36,417 nucleotides of DNA from NCBI GenBank assembly GCA_029551395.1, contig JAKPFN010000093.1, positions 1 to 36,417 of the forward strand, in the 5' to 3' direction. Position numbers and translations under genes: made by a program. Position 1 is the stretch's first letter. Each line of letters opens with the position of its first letter. Positions 17,681-25,700 of this stretch are shown piece after piece. Below the pieces are notes generated by a model that saw nothing but the letters and a program-made list of their open reading frames with translations, was not told the origin of the DNA and did not search any database. The stretch is from Armatimonadota bacterium (GTDB lineage: Bacteria; Armatimonadota; UBA5829; DTLH01).

Positions 17681-19798
17681 TTACTTATACGCTCCGGTGA
17701 TTCTAAGAACCCAGTTTAATATTCCTCCAATCAGGAATGCGTAGGGTATTATGAAGAGCGACATATAGACTGCTGTTTTCAATCCGCGCTCTTTTATAAT
17801 CACCAGGAAATTCGCAAGACATGGAATAAAAAGTGTTACCGTTACCAGACCGACAAGCATCTGGACCAGGTCCAATTCTCCAGCCTGAGACATCTGGTAA
17901 AATCCCGCTACACCATAATCACGCCTCAGGAATCCAACGATAAATGCCTCAGTTGCTTTCGCCGGAAGCCCGAGAAATCCCTGCACTAAAGGTGCAGCCA
18001 AATTTTGGACCGCTTGAAGTAGATGGAGCTTGTCCGAAATAAACAGCACAAGCGTACCTGCAACAAACAGCGGTACTGCCTCTTTTACATACCACTCGAT
18101 TCGGGCCAGGGTTTTTACTACGATATTTTCAAGCTGCGGCATCCTGATGGGCGGCACTTCCAGAATAAAATCGGTCTTCTCTCCTGGCATCAACTTGCCG
18201 GCCAGATAACCTACTTTGAAAAGAATCAGCAGAACAACACCAGCCCAGATTATAGCTACAGAAACCGGTACACCAGGAGCGCCAAGCATCCCAAGTATAA
18301 CACCTAACTGCGCTGAACAAGGCACTCCAAGGGCCAGGAGTAAGGTGACTATTATGCGCTCCCGCTTGGTATCGAGAATCCTGGTAGTCAGAGTTGCCAT
18401 AGTATCGCATCCCAGGCCAAGTATCATCGGAAGCACGGCTTTACCGTTCAGCCCCATTCGCTTGAATATCCGGTCTACCATAACTGCAAGCCTCGGCAGA
18501 TAGCCGGAATCCTCGAGGATGCCAAACGCGATAAAAAACGTGCCGACTATTGGCAGCACAATCGCAAATGCGTAGGTTAGCGCCATCGTGACTATGCCGT
18601 AATCACCTATAAACAGCTCCCGAGCCAGTTCCCAGGGGAGAACGTGCTTGAGAATCCATGATGATGCCGGATTCACTAATCTGCCAAACACTGTATCCTG
18701 CAGGAAATCGACTGCTGTGCCCGCTCCAAAACTTCCCACAAAGACCCATGTAAAGTAAAGGACTACAAGCAACACAGGTATTCCTAACACAGGATGCATT
18801 CCCCAGTCACCAAGCATATACAGCGTCAGGATAAGCAGCGGAAGCGCCAGTAGAGCGAAAACTGGGTTAATTGCTGTCAGCATGTGCAGCCCAAATATCA
18901 TGCCGCCCAAAACTGACAGTGTCACTAATGGGTGTAAACTCTTCAACGGATGCTGTACAGCTCTATCGGCCTTTACATCTTCAGTAGCTTGTATGGTATG
19001 GAGCAATCTGTCCAGTGCTTGAAGCCTTTGCAGATTGATGACGTAACCTAACGGCTGAGGATATCTTGCCTGCGTGTTTTCCCGAACAGCCTCGATTTGC
19101 CGGACTTTATCCTCAGATAGATTCCGGTAGAGCCAGGGTATCAGGCTTTCATCTCCTGAAAGGATTGAAAGCGCCAGACCTCTGCTGCCTCGAACATTAT
19201 CTCCCAGCAGTTCAGTTATTTCCTTTATAGCTTTTTCTATAGGTCTGCTAAAGCGGATGCGATGAGGCGATGTTTTTGCTGTAGCGATACTTGCAATGAG
19301 CCGATCTATTCCCTTGCGTTGGGAAGCAACTGTGCTTATCACGGTCACCCCGAGAGCTTTCCGTATTGCTTCCAGGTCGATTTTTATACCCCGGCTTCTG
19401 GCTTCGTCTGCCATATTAAGGGCAAGCACGAATGGCAGTTCCATTTCAGCAAGCTGAGTCGAGATTACAAGCGCACGCCGAATGTTTTTCGCGTCACCTA
19501 CTTGGATGACAATATCTGAATCAGCCTCAAGGAGAATATCGCGCGTTACCTGCTCATCTTCTGACATTGGGACAAGCGAGTTAGCGCCTGGAGTGTCCAC
19601 TACCAGCCTTTTCTGCCGGTTTATTAACGCAGTTCCTTCAGCAACCTCAACTGTTGTGCCAGGATAATTAGAAACGGTAACATATTTGCCAGTCAAAGCT
19701 CCAAAAGTGGCGCTTTTCCCTACATTCGGATTCCCTACAAGTATCAGTCGTGGTAAATCCTGCTTGGAACCGGTTCCAGTGGCACAACGATGGTGCAT
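17681..19798 (-). CDS. feoB: Ferrous iron transporter FeoB
   Basis: This 705-residue protein is FeoB, the plasma-membrane Fe(II) transporter with a cytosolic G domain. The G domain has GNPNVGKSATFGALTG (G1, about 22-37), YPGTTVE (G2), VVDTPG (G3) and NMAD (G4). A helical GDI-like segment leads to the membrane part, with two gate motifs such as GTFFIAFGILEDSGYLPRL and LGLGCDTMATLTTRIL. The latter has Cys-Asp-Thr in place of the more usual GCNVPA. Length is at the short end of the family, and no FeoA or FeoC is fused. The ATG at 19798 is preceded by a good minus-strand promoter. Confidence 0.96.
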   Translation of the reverse strand: MHHRCATGTGSKQDLPRLILVGNPNVGKSATFGALTGKYVTVSNYPGTTVEVAEGTALINRQKRLVVDTPGANSLVPMSEDEQVTRDILLEADSDIVIQVGDAKNIRRALVISTQLAEMELPFVLALNMADEARSRGIKIDLEAIRKALGVTVISTVASQRKGIDRLIASIATAKTSPHRIRFSRPIEKAIKEITELLGDNVRGSRGLALSILSGDESLIPWLYRNLSEDKVRQIEAVRENTQARYPQPLGYVINLQRLQALDRLLHTIQATEDVKADRAVQHPLKSLHPLVTLSVLGGMIFGLHMLTAINPVFALLALPLLILTLYMLGDWGMHPVLGIPVLLVVLYFTWVFVGSFGAGTAVDFLQDTVFGRLVNPASSWILKHVLPWELARELFIGDYGIVTMALTYAFAIVLPIVGTFFIAFGILEDSGYLPRLAVMVDRIFKRMGLNGKAVLPMILGLGCDTMATLTTRILDTKRERIIVTLLLALGVPCSAQLGVILGMLGAPGVPVSVAIIWAGVVLLILFKVGYLAGKLMPGEKTDFILEVPPIRMPQLENIVVKTLARIEWYVKEAVPLFVAGTLVLFISDKLHLLQAVQNLAAPLVQGFLGLPAKATEAFIVGFLRRDYGVAGFYQMSQAGELDLVQMLVGLVTVTLFIPCLANFLVIIKERGLKTAVYMSLFIIPYAFLIGGILNWVLRITGAYK

Positions 19799-19848
19799 CA
19801 GACCTGTGTTGCTCTCTTTCTATACCGAAATTTAGCTTTGCCTTAATT

Positions 19849-19877
19849 ATCATAGCCATTGTCGCTCTTCATGTCAA
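19849..19877 (-). promoter_or_regulatory. Promoter of the feoB operon
   Basis: On the minus strand TTGACA (19872-19877), a 17-base spacer and TATGAT (19849-19854) form a near-consensus promoter, about 50 bases before the feoB start codon. I see no clear inverted repeat of the DtxR-box type over it, so metal control at this site is not shown by the sequence. Confidence 0.7.
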
Positions 19878-20229
19878 GCCGGACAGCAAAGCTTATTGTT
19901 CTTAATATATTGTTAATTTTGACTTATTTGTATTGACAAAGGCGAACAAGCATGGTAAGTATAGTTTGAAGGTCTATCTTGCTTGGGCATCAATTGAATG
20001 TCTGCGGACTGGTGTAGTTATATGCAGCGGGGAAAACAGCATAGGCTGCACTTATAGACAATATTTGTATGCACAAGCATTCAGATTTGGAGAATCCGTC
20101 CACTCAAAATTGGACAGCTATAGTTTCAGCTATGGCTGTCCTCTCACCACAATAACCATTATCTATGGTAGAATAGCTTATCAGACAAGCTAACGTATGA
20201 TTAGGCTTGTGAAGGAGAGTGTGTCGGAT
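19878..20229. other. Intergenic region before the prepilin gene, with one hairpin
   Basis: No gene is convincing here; the only long frame starts at a TTG inside a TTGACA and has no family resemblance. A strong imperfect hairpin lies at 20112-20141: GGACAGCTATAG pairs with CTATGGCTGTCC with one G-T wobble around TTTCAG. It is 90 bases ahead of the prepilin gene and has no T-run, so it may be part of that gene's leader. I do not see c-di-GMP riboswitch signature blocks. Confidence 0.45.
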
Positions 20230-20934
20230 ATGGTTTCGGTAACCCGTAGGAAAGGTTTCACCCTCATCGAACTTCTTGTTGTCATTGCAATTATTGCTAT
20301 CCTGGCAGCCATCCTATTCCCCGTCTTTATGTCAGCGAAACGAAAAGCTAACGACGTCAAGTGTATGTCTAACCTTCGGCAGATTGGGACAGCGTTTAGG
20401 AACTACAACTCTGATTGGAACGACCGGTTTATGCCCGCAGCCGGAAATGGCGCTGTTGGTTGGTATGTAACTTTTGTAAAGTTGCTTCGGCCGTATGTTA
20501 AGAATGAGAATGTTTATTATTGTCCCGGTGCTCCTAAAAAGTTCCCATATACAGGCTGTCCGGCTGACCAGGGTGATATTGATGCTCCCGACGTTGGTTG
20601 GGTGTGGTACAATGATAGTGCACAACGGTCTCATTATGGCAACAATATAGTCCTTGGCGGATTGGATCCTGATAAATTTGCCTGGGTAAATAAGATTCCT
20701 ACTGAATCAGAAGTAAATCAAGCATCGAAGGTAATTTATCTAACAGACGCTCGTTGGGTTGACCTTTTTGGCGGTTGGCCGGGGACAGTAGGAAGAATAG
20801 GTTTGGCTCGTGAGCGGCATAACGGCAGGCTGAGTGTACTTTGCTGCGATGGTCATGCCGTATGGGTTGATGCCAAATACTTGCTGAACTGGCCGATGCC
20901 GTATGGTTCGCCGGTGAAGTGGGATTATAGATAA
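20230..20934 (+). CDS. Prepilin-type secreted protein (type IV pilin/pseudopilin N-terminus)
   Basis: This 234-residue protein starts with a short basic leader and the prepilin signature RKGFTLIELLVVIAIIAILAAILFP, written here in two parts: RKG then FTLIELLVVIAIIAILAA. Cleavage by prepilin peptidase after the Gly would leave an N-methylated Phe and the pilin helix. The body has CMSNLRQIGTAFRNYNSDW and ends with the VLCCDGHAVWVDAKYLL motif typical of the large prepilin-like families of Planctomycetes and Armatimonadota. I chose ATG 20230; in-frame starts at 20197 and 20221 exist, and AAGGAG at 20212 suits none perfectly. It is a single gene, so its pseudopilus partners are elsewhere. Confidence 0.88.
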   Translation: MVSVTRRKGFTLIELLVVIAIIAILAAILFPVFMSAKRKANDVKCMSNLRQIGTAFRNYNSDWNDRFMPAAGNGAVGWYVTFVKLLRPYVKNENVYYCPGAPKKFPYTGCPADQGDIDAPDVGWVWYNDSAQRSHYGNNIVLGGLDPDKFAWVNKIPTESEVNQASKVIYLTDARWVDLFGGWPGTVGRIGLARERHNGRLSVLCCDGHAVWVDAKYLLNWPMPYGSPVKWDYR

Positions 20935-20962
20935 CTACAAATTTGCTCTCAGTTTTCTCCCA

Positions 20963-20995
20963 AGTTCCAGGGCATTGCGCCCTGGAACTGTTTTT
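20963..20995 (+). terminator. Terminator after the prepilin gene
   Basis: AGTTCCAGGGC (20963-20973) pairs perfectly with GCCCTGGAACT (20979-20989), followed by a G and five T residues. It is a clear Rho-independent terminator 29 bases after the stop. Confidence 0.9.
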
Positions 20996-21081
20996 CCCTC
21001 AGATTTCCTGATTGGTTGTTTAGCATAATAGTATTTCCAAGTGGCTCTGGTGCTATTACCGCAGTCTAGTAGTTCCAAAGT

Positions 21082-21111
21082 AAAAAATGGCTGGGACATA
21101 GCCCAGCCATT
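21082..21111 (-). terminator. Terminator of the subtilase gene
   Basis: Read on the minus strand, AATGGCTGGG (from 21111 down) pairs with CCCAGCCATT and runs into TTTTTTA (21082-21088 on the plus strand as TAAAAAA-like bases). It lies 24 bases after the subtilase stop codon and closes that transcript. Confidence 0.85.
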
Positions 21112-21134
21112 ACACTATCTATTTATGTTCTCAC

Positions 21135-23465
21135 TCAGAAAGTTACTATTGGATTCTCGATAACACGCTCACCGTTTACGGTATTGATTTTGCCGGTCAC
21201 GCTCACCAACTGACCAAGTGTGAGAGTCGGCCCTCCACCTGGCCCATATTGGACTTTGATACCGGATGAGCGGTCTGGTTGTTCTATGTAGAAGCAGAGC
21301 TTGAATATAGCGCTGACCGGCACTCTGGTGATGCTCACAGCAGTGCCATTGGGCAGCTCTTTCATTGCCTGGATATTATCTACTTGCGTCGGTTCAGCAT
21401 CGCATATTGCACCGGAGGCAACAAGAGCATAAGGCTGTGGACCATAGGGCACGTTGAAAGCGGACACTGTTACCGTATAGAATCCCGGAGTTGGGTTGGT
21501 TATGTCTATGGTCTCTACATTGTTCTTGTTATCAGCGATGATGCCGCCATTGCCTCTGTAGATAGTTCCGGTTGGCCCGGTTATAGTCAGGTTAAGGTCG
21601 TTAACCAGTCCCTTCGCTGAAGTGGGCATACCGGGATAATCGCTCCATACGAGTGTGACGTTCAATGGTATCTCGCTGGAGGCAACGTAGTAAGTATAGG
21701 TCTTGGTGCTGCCGGTGGATAGTCCTGCAGCGTAATCTACTGGGTAAATATTCCTTGGCGAAGGTGGTATGAGCGAGTTTTTAATATCAACTCGACCCCA
21801 ACCTTCGACGCTATTCGGCCTCACTGGAATCTCCTGAGGTGAAGTATACTGGCCTGGAGTCATATCGTAAGCGCCGTTCAATAGCGTTGCTTTGATTAAG
21901 GCAGCAGATGGATTGATACCTTTCCTGGCGTAGAATTCCCTAATCAAGACGCATGAACCGGCAGTAATCGGAGTGGACATACTTGTTCCACTGCCGAAAG
22001 AATAATCTGAATTATAAGCCCCTTCTCCCGGAAATGCCATTGGATGATGGGACAGACAGGAGATGATATTTGTACCAGGGGCACATATATCCGGCTTGAT
22101 TCTGCCATCAGTGGTCGGCCCGCGAGAGCTGAATGCAGCCATTCCTGAAGCATTATTCGCAATCGGATCGTCCTTTATTGGGTTCAACGGGAATGCCTGA
22201 GGACTCAACTTATACCATGTGTTCATTACTCCTCCGTATCCCGTTCTCAGACTCTCCGTTGCACCGACGGTTATGCAATTCTTGGCTGTTGAGGGAATGC
22301 TGATGGAATTATTGTCTATTTTTCCATCCAAAGGAAGGTTATCTACCCCTAAGTTACCTGCGGCAAAGCAAATCACCATATCTCGATGGTTCCAGACAAA
22401 CTGGTCGATTTCCTGGCAATTGCCGTTATATGTACCAGTGCCCATTTCCCCCCAACTATTTGAATGCACTCTTGCACCGTCATTATAAGGTGGGTTGAAC
22501 AGGTTGTTCAGGTCTGCAGGTACTGCCGGAGGACTCATGAAGTCTTTAAATATTGACTGGAAGACCAGTTGAGCTTCCGGCGCTACGCCAGCAAATGAAT
22601 TCGTATAGGTATGGGTTGCAGGATTGCTGCCGGAAGCTGAGCCATTGCCCAAGACTGAACCGGTAGTATGAGTCCCATGACCATAATTGTCACTCCAATC
22701 GTTAGTACGGCCAAGTGCGTAGGCTTTCAGCAACCGGCCACAGAAATCGGCATGTAATGTGGAATCGTTGCGGCCATTATCAAGCCCGGTATCGCAGACA
22801 GCGGCGATCTGGCCTGATCCGTATAGCCCGATGTCTGTCCACACATTATTCGCAGTTATTATACCTCTGGCGGTATTATTGAAGAACCTGTATTCAGGTA
22901 CAGGTTCGATCCATGCAACTCCTGCAGTACGTGCAAGGTCTTGGAGTGATGAAACGGGGACTTTCGCACGAATAACACTCTGGCTGGTTTCCTGGTCATC
23001 TTTGTTTACTGTTCCAGTTATCTTGCTAATTACATATTGCCTGTCTGCGCCAGGAAACATTTTGATTTTTACATCTATATCTCCCTCAGCAGGAAGAGCA
23101 AGGGACATTCGGTAAAGCGGAGCATAGTCTCCGAGCCATCTTGCTGATGGCAATTCCCTAAGATTTGCTGCTGTGTTGGAATCTGCACGAACAATAAAAG
23201 CATAATCAGGGATGTAATCTAGAAGTTCTGCTCCCGCAGCTTTAGCTTCTGCTTTCCATTCATCAAGAATCGGCCCATTGAACTGGACAATGTAATATCC
23301 TTTGTTGTCTGGTCCGATTTCGGAAATGCCTGGTTTCAGCGTAATTTTGGCTTGGTCATCAAGTGGGTCGAATACGGCGCGCTGCAGATGGATTTGAGGT
23401 CCTGCATTACAAGCAGTGCAAAGCAGCAGAGCAAGGACTACGAGAATCATCATAATCTTCTTCAT
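21135..23465 (-). CDS. Secreted S8 (subtilisin-family) serine protease
   Basis: This 776-residue protein is a subtilase. A signal peptide with the end LLCTAC at residue 19 could be a lipoprotein site, though not an ideal one. A pro-domain-like region (about 25-190) follows. The catalytic triad is visible: Asp225 in VCDTGLDNG, His263 in YGHGTHTTG and Ser495 in GSGTSMSTP, with the oxyanion Asn in CFAAGN. After the protease domain comes a beta-sandwich (about 560-690, with LNVTLVWSDYPG and GFYTVTVSA), as in kerase/KP-43-type subtilases. The last 90 residues (about 690-776, LGQLVSVTGKINTVNGERVI) look like an OB-fold. AAGAGGATGAT precedes the ATG. It is monocistronic and could be a target of, or controlled by, the nearby serpin. 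Confidence 0.93.
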   Translation of the reverse strand: MKKIMMILVVLALLLCTACNAGPQIHLQRAVFDPLDDQAKITLKPGISEIGPDNKGYYIVQFNGPILDEWKAEAKAAGAELLDYIPDYAFIVRADSNTAANLRELPSARWLGDYAPLYRMSLALPAEGDIDVKIKMFPGADRQYVISKITGTVNKDDQETSQSVIRAKVPVSSLQDLARTAGVAWIEPVPEYRFFNNTARGIITANNVWTDIGLYGSGQIAAVCDTGLDNGRNDSTLHADFCGRLLKAYALGRTNDWSDNYGHGTHTTGSVLGNGSASGSNPATHTYTNSFAGVAPEAQLVFQSIFKDFMSPPAVPADLNNLFNPPYNDGARVHSNSWGEMGTGTYNGNCQEIDQFVWNHRDMVICFAAGNLGVDNLPLDGKIDNNSISIPSTAKNCITVGATESLRTGYGGVMNTWYKLSPQAFPLNPIKDDPIANNASGMAAFSSRGPTTDGRIKPDICAPGTNIISCLSHHPMAFPGEGAYNSDYSFGSGTSMSTPITAGSCVLIREFYARKGINPSAALIKATLLNGAYDMTPGQYTSPQEIPVRPNSVEGWGRVDIKNSLIPPSPRNIYPVDYAAGLSTGSTKTYTYYVASSEIPLNVTLVWSDYPGMPTSAKGLVNDLNLTITGPTGTIYRGNGGIIADNKNNVETIDITNPTPGFYTVTVSAFNVPYGPQPYALVASGAICDAEPTQVDNIQAMKELPNGTAVSITRVPVSAIFKLCFYIEQPDRSSGIKVQYGPGGGPTLTLGQLVSVTGKINTVNGERVIENPIVTF

Positions 23466-23873
23466 ATCATCCTCTTAACGTATTGATATTTTGGATAATG
23501 GCTCGGCTGCTTGCTAATCATTTGACTTTAAAATATTGTCGATTGTTCCAAGCAATTGAAAGATAATTTGCAGATAGGTTGTTAGTGTTAAATATATAAG
23601 CTGATAATTATCTACATATAAATATAATGCTGTAATTTGTGGGGTTATCCATTAATTAAACGTGGTTAACCTTTTAATCCTAAGCTAATAGGCCAGCAGT
23701 CTAGATTATCTTAAGAAACAGCCGAAAATTATCCAGGACATTCAGGTAATGGATAAAGTAGAAGTAATTTTTTTACCGTTTATTATCCGATGTCTATAGG
23801 TGTGGTGCTTCATTACGTTTTAGCTTGCACAGTACGTGCAGCAGGCAGCATTCAATTTGAGCGGCCTTTATAA
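23466..23873. other. AT-rich intergenic region, nothing recognised
   Basis: These 408 bases separate the subtilase gene from the upstream Gfo/Idh gene on the same strand. They are notably AT-rich. I see the subtilase ribosome binding site at its right end of the reading (23466-23476) but no convincing promoter, no strong hairpin and no reading frame with family resemblance on either strand. Confidence 0.5.
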
Positions 23874-24878
23874 CTAGACCTTGACAGCTTTACCATCCTC
23901 AGAAGACCGATATACTGCATGTGCCAATATCAATGCTTCAAGGCCATCCAGCCCACTTCCTGAAGGCTCTCGGTGTTCGTTGACAGCATTTATCAGCTCC
24001 TCTACTTCCGTCTCCAGCGAGCGGTCAGGCTGTGTCGATAAGTCTATCACATCTTCCAAGCCTGCTCCTTCGATACCCGGTCTGGAACCAATTGCCAAAG
24101 TCGAATTATCGTAGTCCAGCTTGATGTAGCCATCAGCCCCAGAAATTTCCAGATACAGGTATCCTTCCCAGTCGGTCCATGAGGCGTGGATAATTGCCGT
24201 GCGGTTATCGGTCGTAGACAGTATTGCGAAGGCGTTGTCCTCACATGGTTCGATAGGCCACAGCAGTGTCGAAGATTGACCGATCACTTTGCGGAAATCC
24301 CCCATGAAGTAACGGCAGAGGTCTAACAGGTCGGTTCCGTTATCGAGAAGCGTGCCTCCTCCTGATAGCTCTCCATTTACAGCCCATGAAGCCGGTGCTG
24401 CTGCATAACTGCCGCGTCCTGTCCTGCCTCTGAGGAAGGTGATTTTGCCAATTCGCCCCTCTTTGATTAGTTCATATGCTTTAGCCACAACAGGATGGTA
24501 GCGGAGGCTCGAGCCAACTTTCAGCCGCACGTCATACTCCCGTGCAGCCCGGACTATTTGTTCTCCTTCAGATGGATTTCTTGCAATAGGGCGCTCGCAG
24601 AGGATATGTTTACCGGATTCTGCTGCTGCGGTGGCGATAGGTGCGTGTAAGTTGTTGGATACGGCGATGACTACGGCATCTACATCGCTCCTGATGATTG
24701 AGGCTCTCCAGTCAGTTGATGAATCGGTGCCGTACGTCGCTGCAAGTTCATCAGCGCGGTCTCTAATTGAGTCCACGCAGACTGCAATCTGAGCACCATC
24801 TACATTACTTATTGCTGCAGCCCTGCGGCTGCCTGCCTCTCCGCATCCAACTACTGCAAACCGAAATCCTGTCCTCAT
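23874..24878 (-). CDS. Gfo/Idh/MocA-family protein with altered catalytic residues
   Basis: This 334-residue protein has the Gfo/Idh/MocA fold: an N-terminal Rossmann domain with RFAVVGCGEAGSRRA (NAD-binding) and a C-terminal alpha/beta domain. Members oxidise or reduce sugars, inositols or nucleotide sugars. Two key residues differ. The EKP lysine is Arg96 (CERPIA), and the DxGxH histidine is Asp183 (DNGTD), while the first Asp179 is kept. By comparison with inositol dehydrogenase, two of three catalytic positions are replaced, so the reaction may differ or be lost. I chose ATG 24878 (MRTGFRFAVV); an in-frame ATG 24890 and TTG 24905 lie upstream. It is 118 bases after the small secreted protein gene, perhaps in the same transcript. 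Confidence 0.9.
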   Translation of the reverse strand: MRTGFRFAVVGCGEAGSRRAAAISNVDGAQIAVCVDSIRDRADELAATYGTDSSTDWRASIIRSDVDAVVIAVSNNLHAPIATAAAESGKHILCERPIARNPSEGEQIVRAAREYDVRLKVGSSLRYHPVVAKAYELIKEGRIGKITFLRGRTGRGSYAAAPASWAVNGELSGGGTLLDNGTDLLDLCRYFMGDFRKVIGQSSTLLWPIEPCEDNAFAILSTTDNRTAIIHASWTDWEGYLYLEISGADGYIKLDYDNSTLAIGSRPGIEGAGLEDVIDLSTQPDRSLETEVEELINAVNEHREPSGSGLDGLEALILAHAVYRSSEDGKAVKV

Positions 24879-24938
24879 TTTTTGCCTCATTAATGAGTCT
24901 ATCAATCATAAAAGGGATCAGGATAAGGTTTTTTTATT

Positions 24939-24967
24939 CTTGGGAGGGATAGATTCTCCCTCCCAAG
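24939..24967. other. Strong hairpin between two minus-strand genes
   Basis: CTTGGGAGGGA (24939-24949) pairs perfectly with TCCCTCCCAAG (24957-24967) around a seven-base loop. On the minus strand it lies 30 bases after the secreted-protein stop, as a terminator would, but it is followed by an A-run and not a T-run. On the plus strand a T-run precedes it. It may stabilise the mRNA 3' end. Confidence 0.5.
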
Positions 24968-24996
24968 CACGTTGATTCAATAATCCTGAGTTCCCA

Positions 24997-25689
24997 CTAC
25001 AGCGGTGAAGAGAACTGGAGTCCGTAGAATGTCTCGTCGTCCAGAATATAACCTTTCACTTGTAGTGTATTGCCTATACCCCAACCAAGGGCATAGTTTA
25101 ACTCGTCCTGGAACCATTCTGCAGAAAGTTTCAGTCCAAGCGGAAGAGATGCCTCAGCACCAGCGAACAGTCCGTCGATTCCCTTAATGCCGTAGCCAGC
25201 ATGAACCTTAACATCCTGAATCGGAAGAGGAAGCTCCTGTGTGAGCGGGACTACCTTGCTCATGGCTATATAATAACCGATGCCATCGGCTGTTTCGTCT
25301 GTCAAATCCCATATTCCTACAGCAACTCCAGGAGTGAGCGATGTTTCAGGAACGATACTCATGGCAGCGCCAACTATATTAACCTTATCGCCAGTATCAG
25401 GAGCTAAATCGAAGATAGCTTTTGTTGGCCGGAGTGATTTCTCCATCGACTCAGTTACGGAATCCGTATCGAACTCGATCCTGGTCACATTTAGCTCAAG
25501 CTGCTGTAGTCCTACACCAAGCCAATAGATCTTATTGTTGTCGCCTGATGCCTGTATTGCACCTTCAGCTTTGAACTCTCCTCCACTCAAAATTGTTCCG
25601 GTTGGGGCAAAGATAACCCTGTCAGCCGAAACTGGGGCTGCGATGATGATAGCAGCCAAAACTAACATAATCCATTTTAACTTTTTCAT
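24997..25689 (-). CDS. Small secreted, beta-rich protein (possible outer-membrane barrel)
   Basis: I do not recognise a named family. The 230-residue protein has a clear signal peptide, KKLKWIMLVLAAIIIAAPVSA, ending in VSA before Asp, split here as KKLKWIMLVL and AAIIIAAPVSA. The mature part is rich in alternating hydrophobic and polar residues, glycine and aromatic residues (YGIKGIDGLFAGAEASLPLG, LNYALGWGIG), and ends in Leu after LQFSS. That pattern suggests a beta-barrel of the outer membrane or a beta-sandwich. I chose ATG 25689 because AAAGGAGAC lies just before it; an ATG at 25704 overlaps the upstream gene. It starts 12 bases after the methyltransferase stop, so the two share a transcript. 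Confidence 0.75.
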   Translation of the reverse strand: MKKLKWIMLVLAAIIIAAPVSADRVIFAPTGTILSGGEFKAEGAIQASGDNNKIYWLGVGLQQLELNVTRIEFDTDSVTESMEKSLRPTKAIFDLAPDTGDKVNIVGAAMSIVPETSLTPGVAVGIWDLTDETADGIGYYIAMSKVVPLTQELPLPIQDVKVHAGYGIKGIDGLFAGAEASLPLGLKLSAEWFQDELNYALGWGIGNTLQVKGYILDDETFYGLQFSSPL

Positions 25690-25700
25690 CTTGTCTCCTT

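Noticed and set aside
19933-20193. 86-codon frame on the plus strand ahead of the prepilin gene
   Set aside because: It starts at the TTG of a TTGACA, has no ribosome binding site and no family resemblance.
24939-24967. Rho-independent terminator of the small secreted protein gene
   Set aside because: On the minus strand the stem is followed by A residues and not T, so I kept it only as a hairpin.
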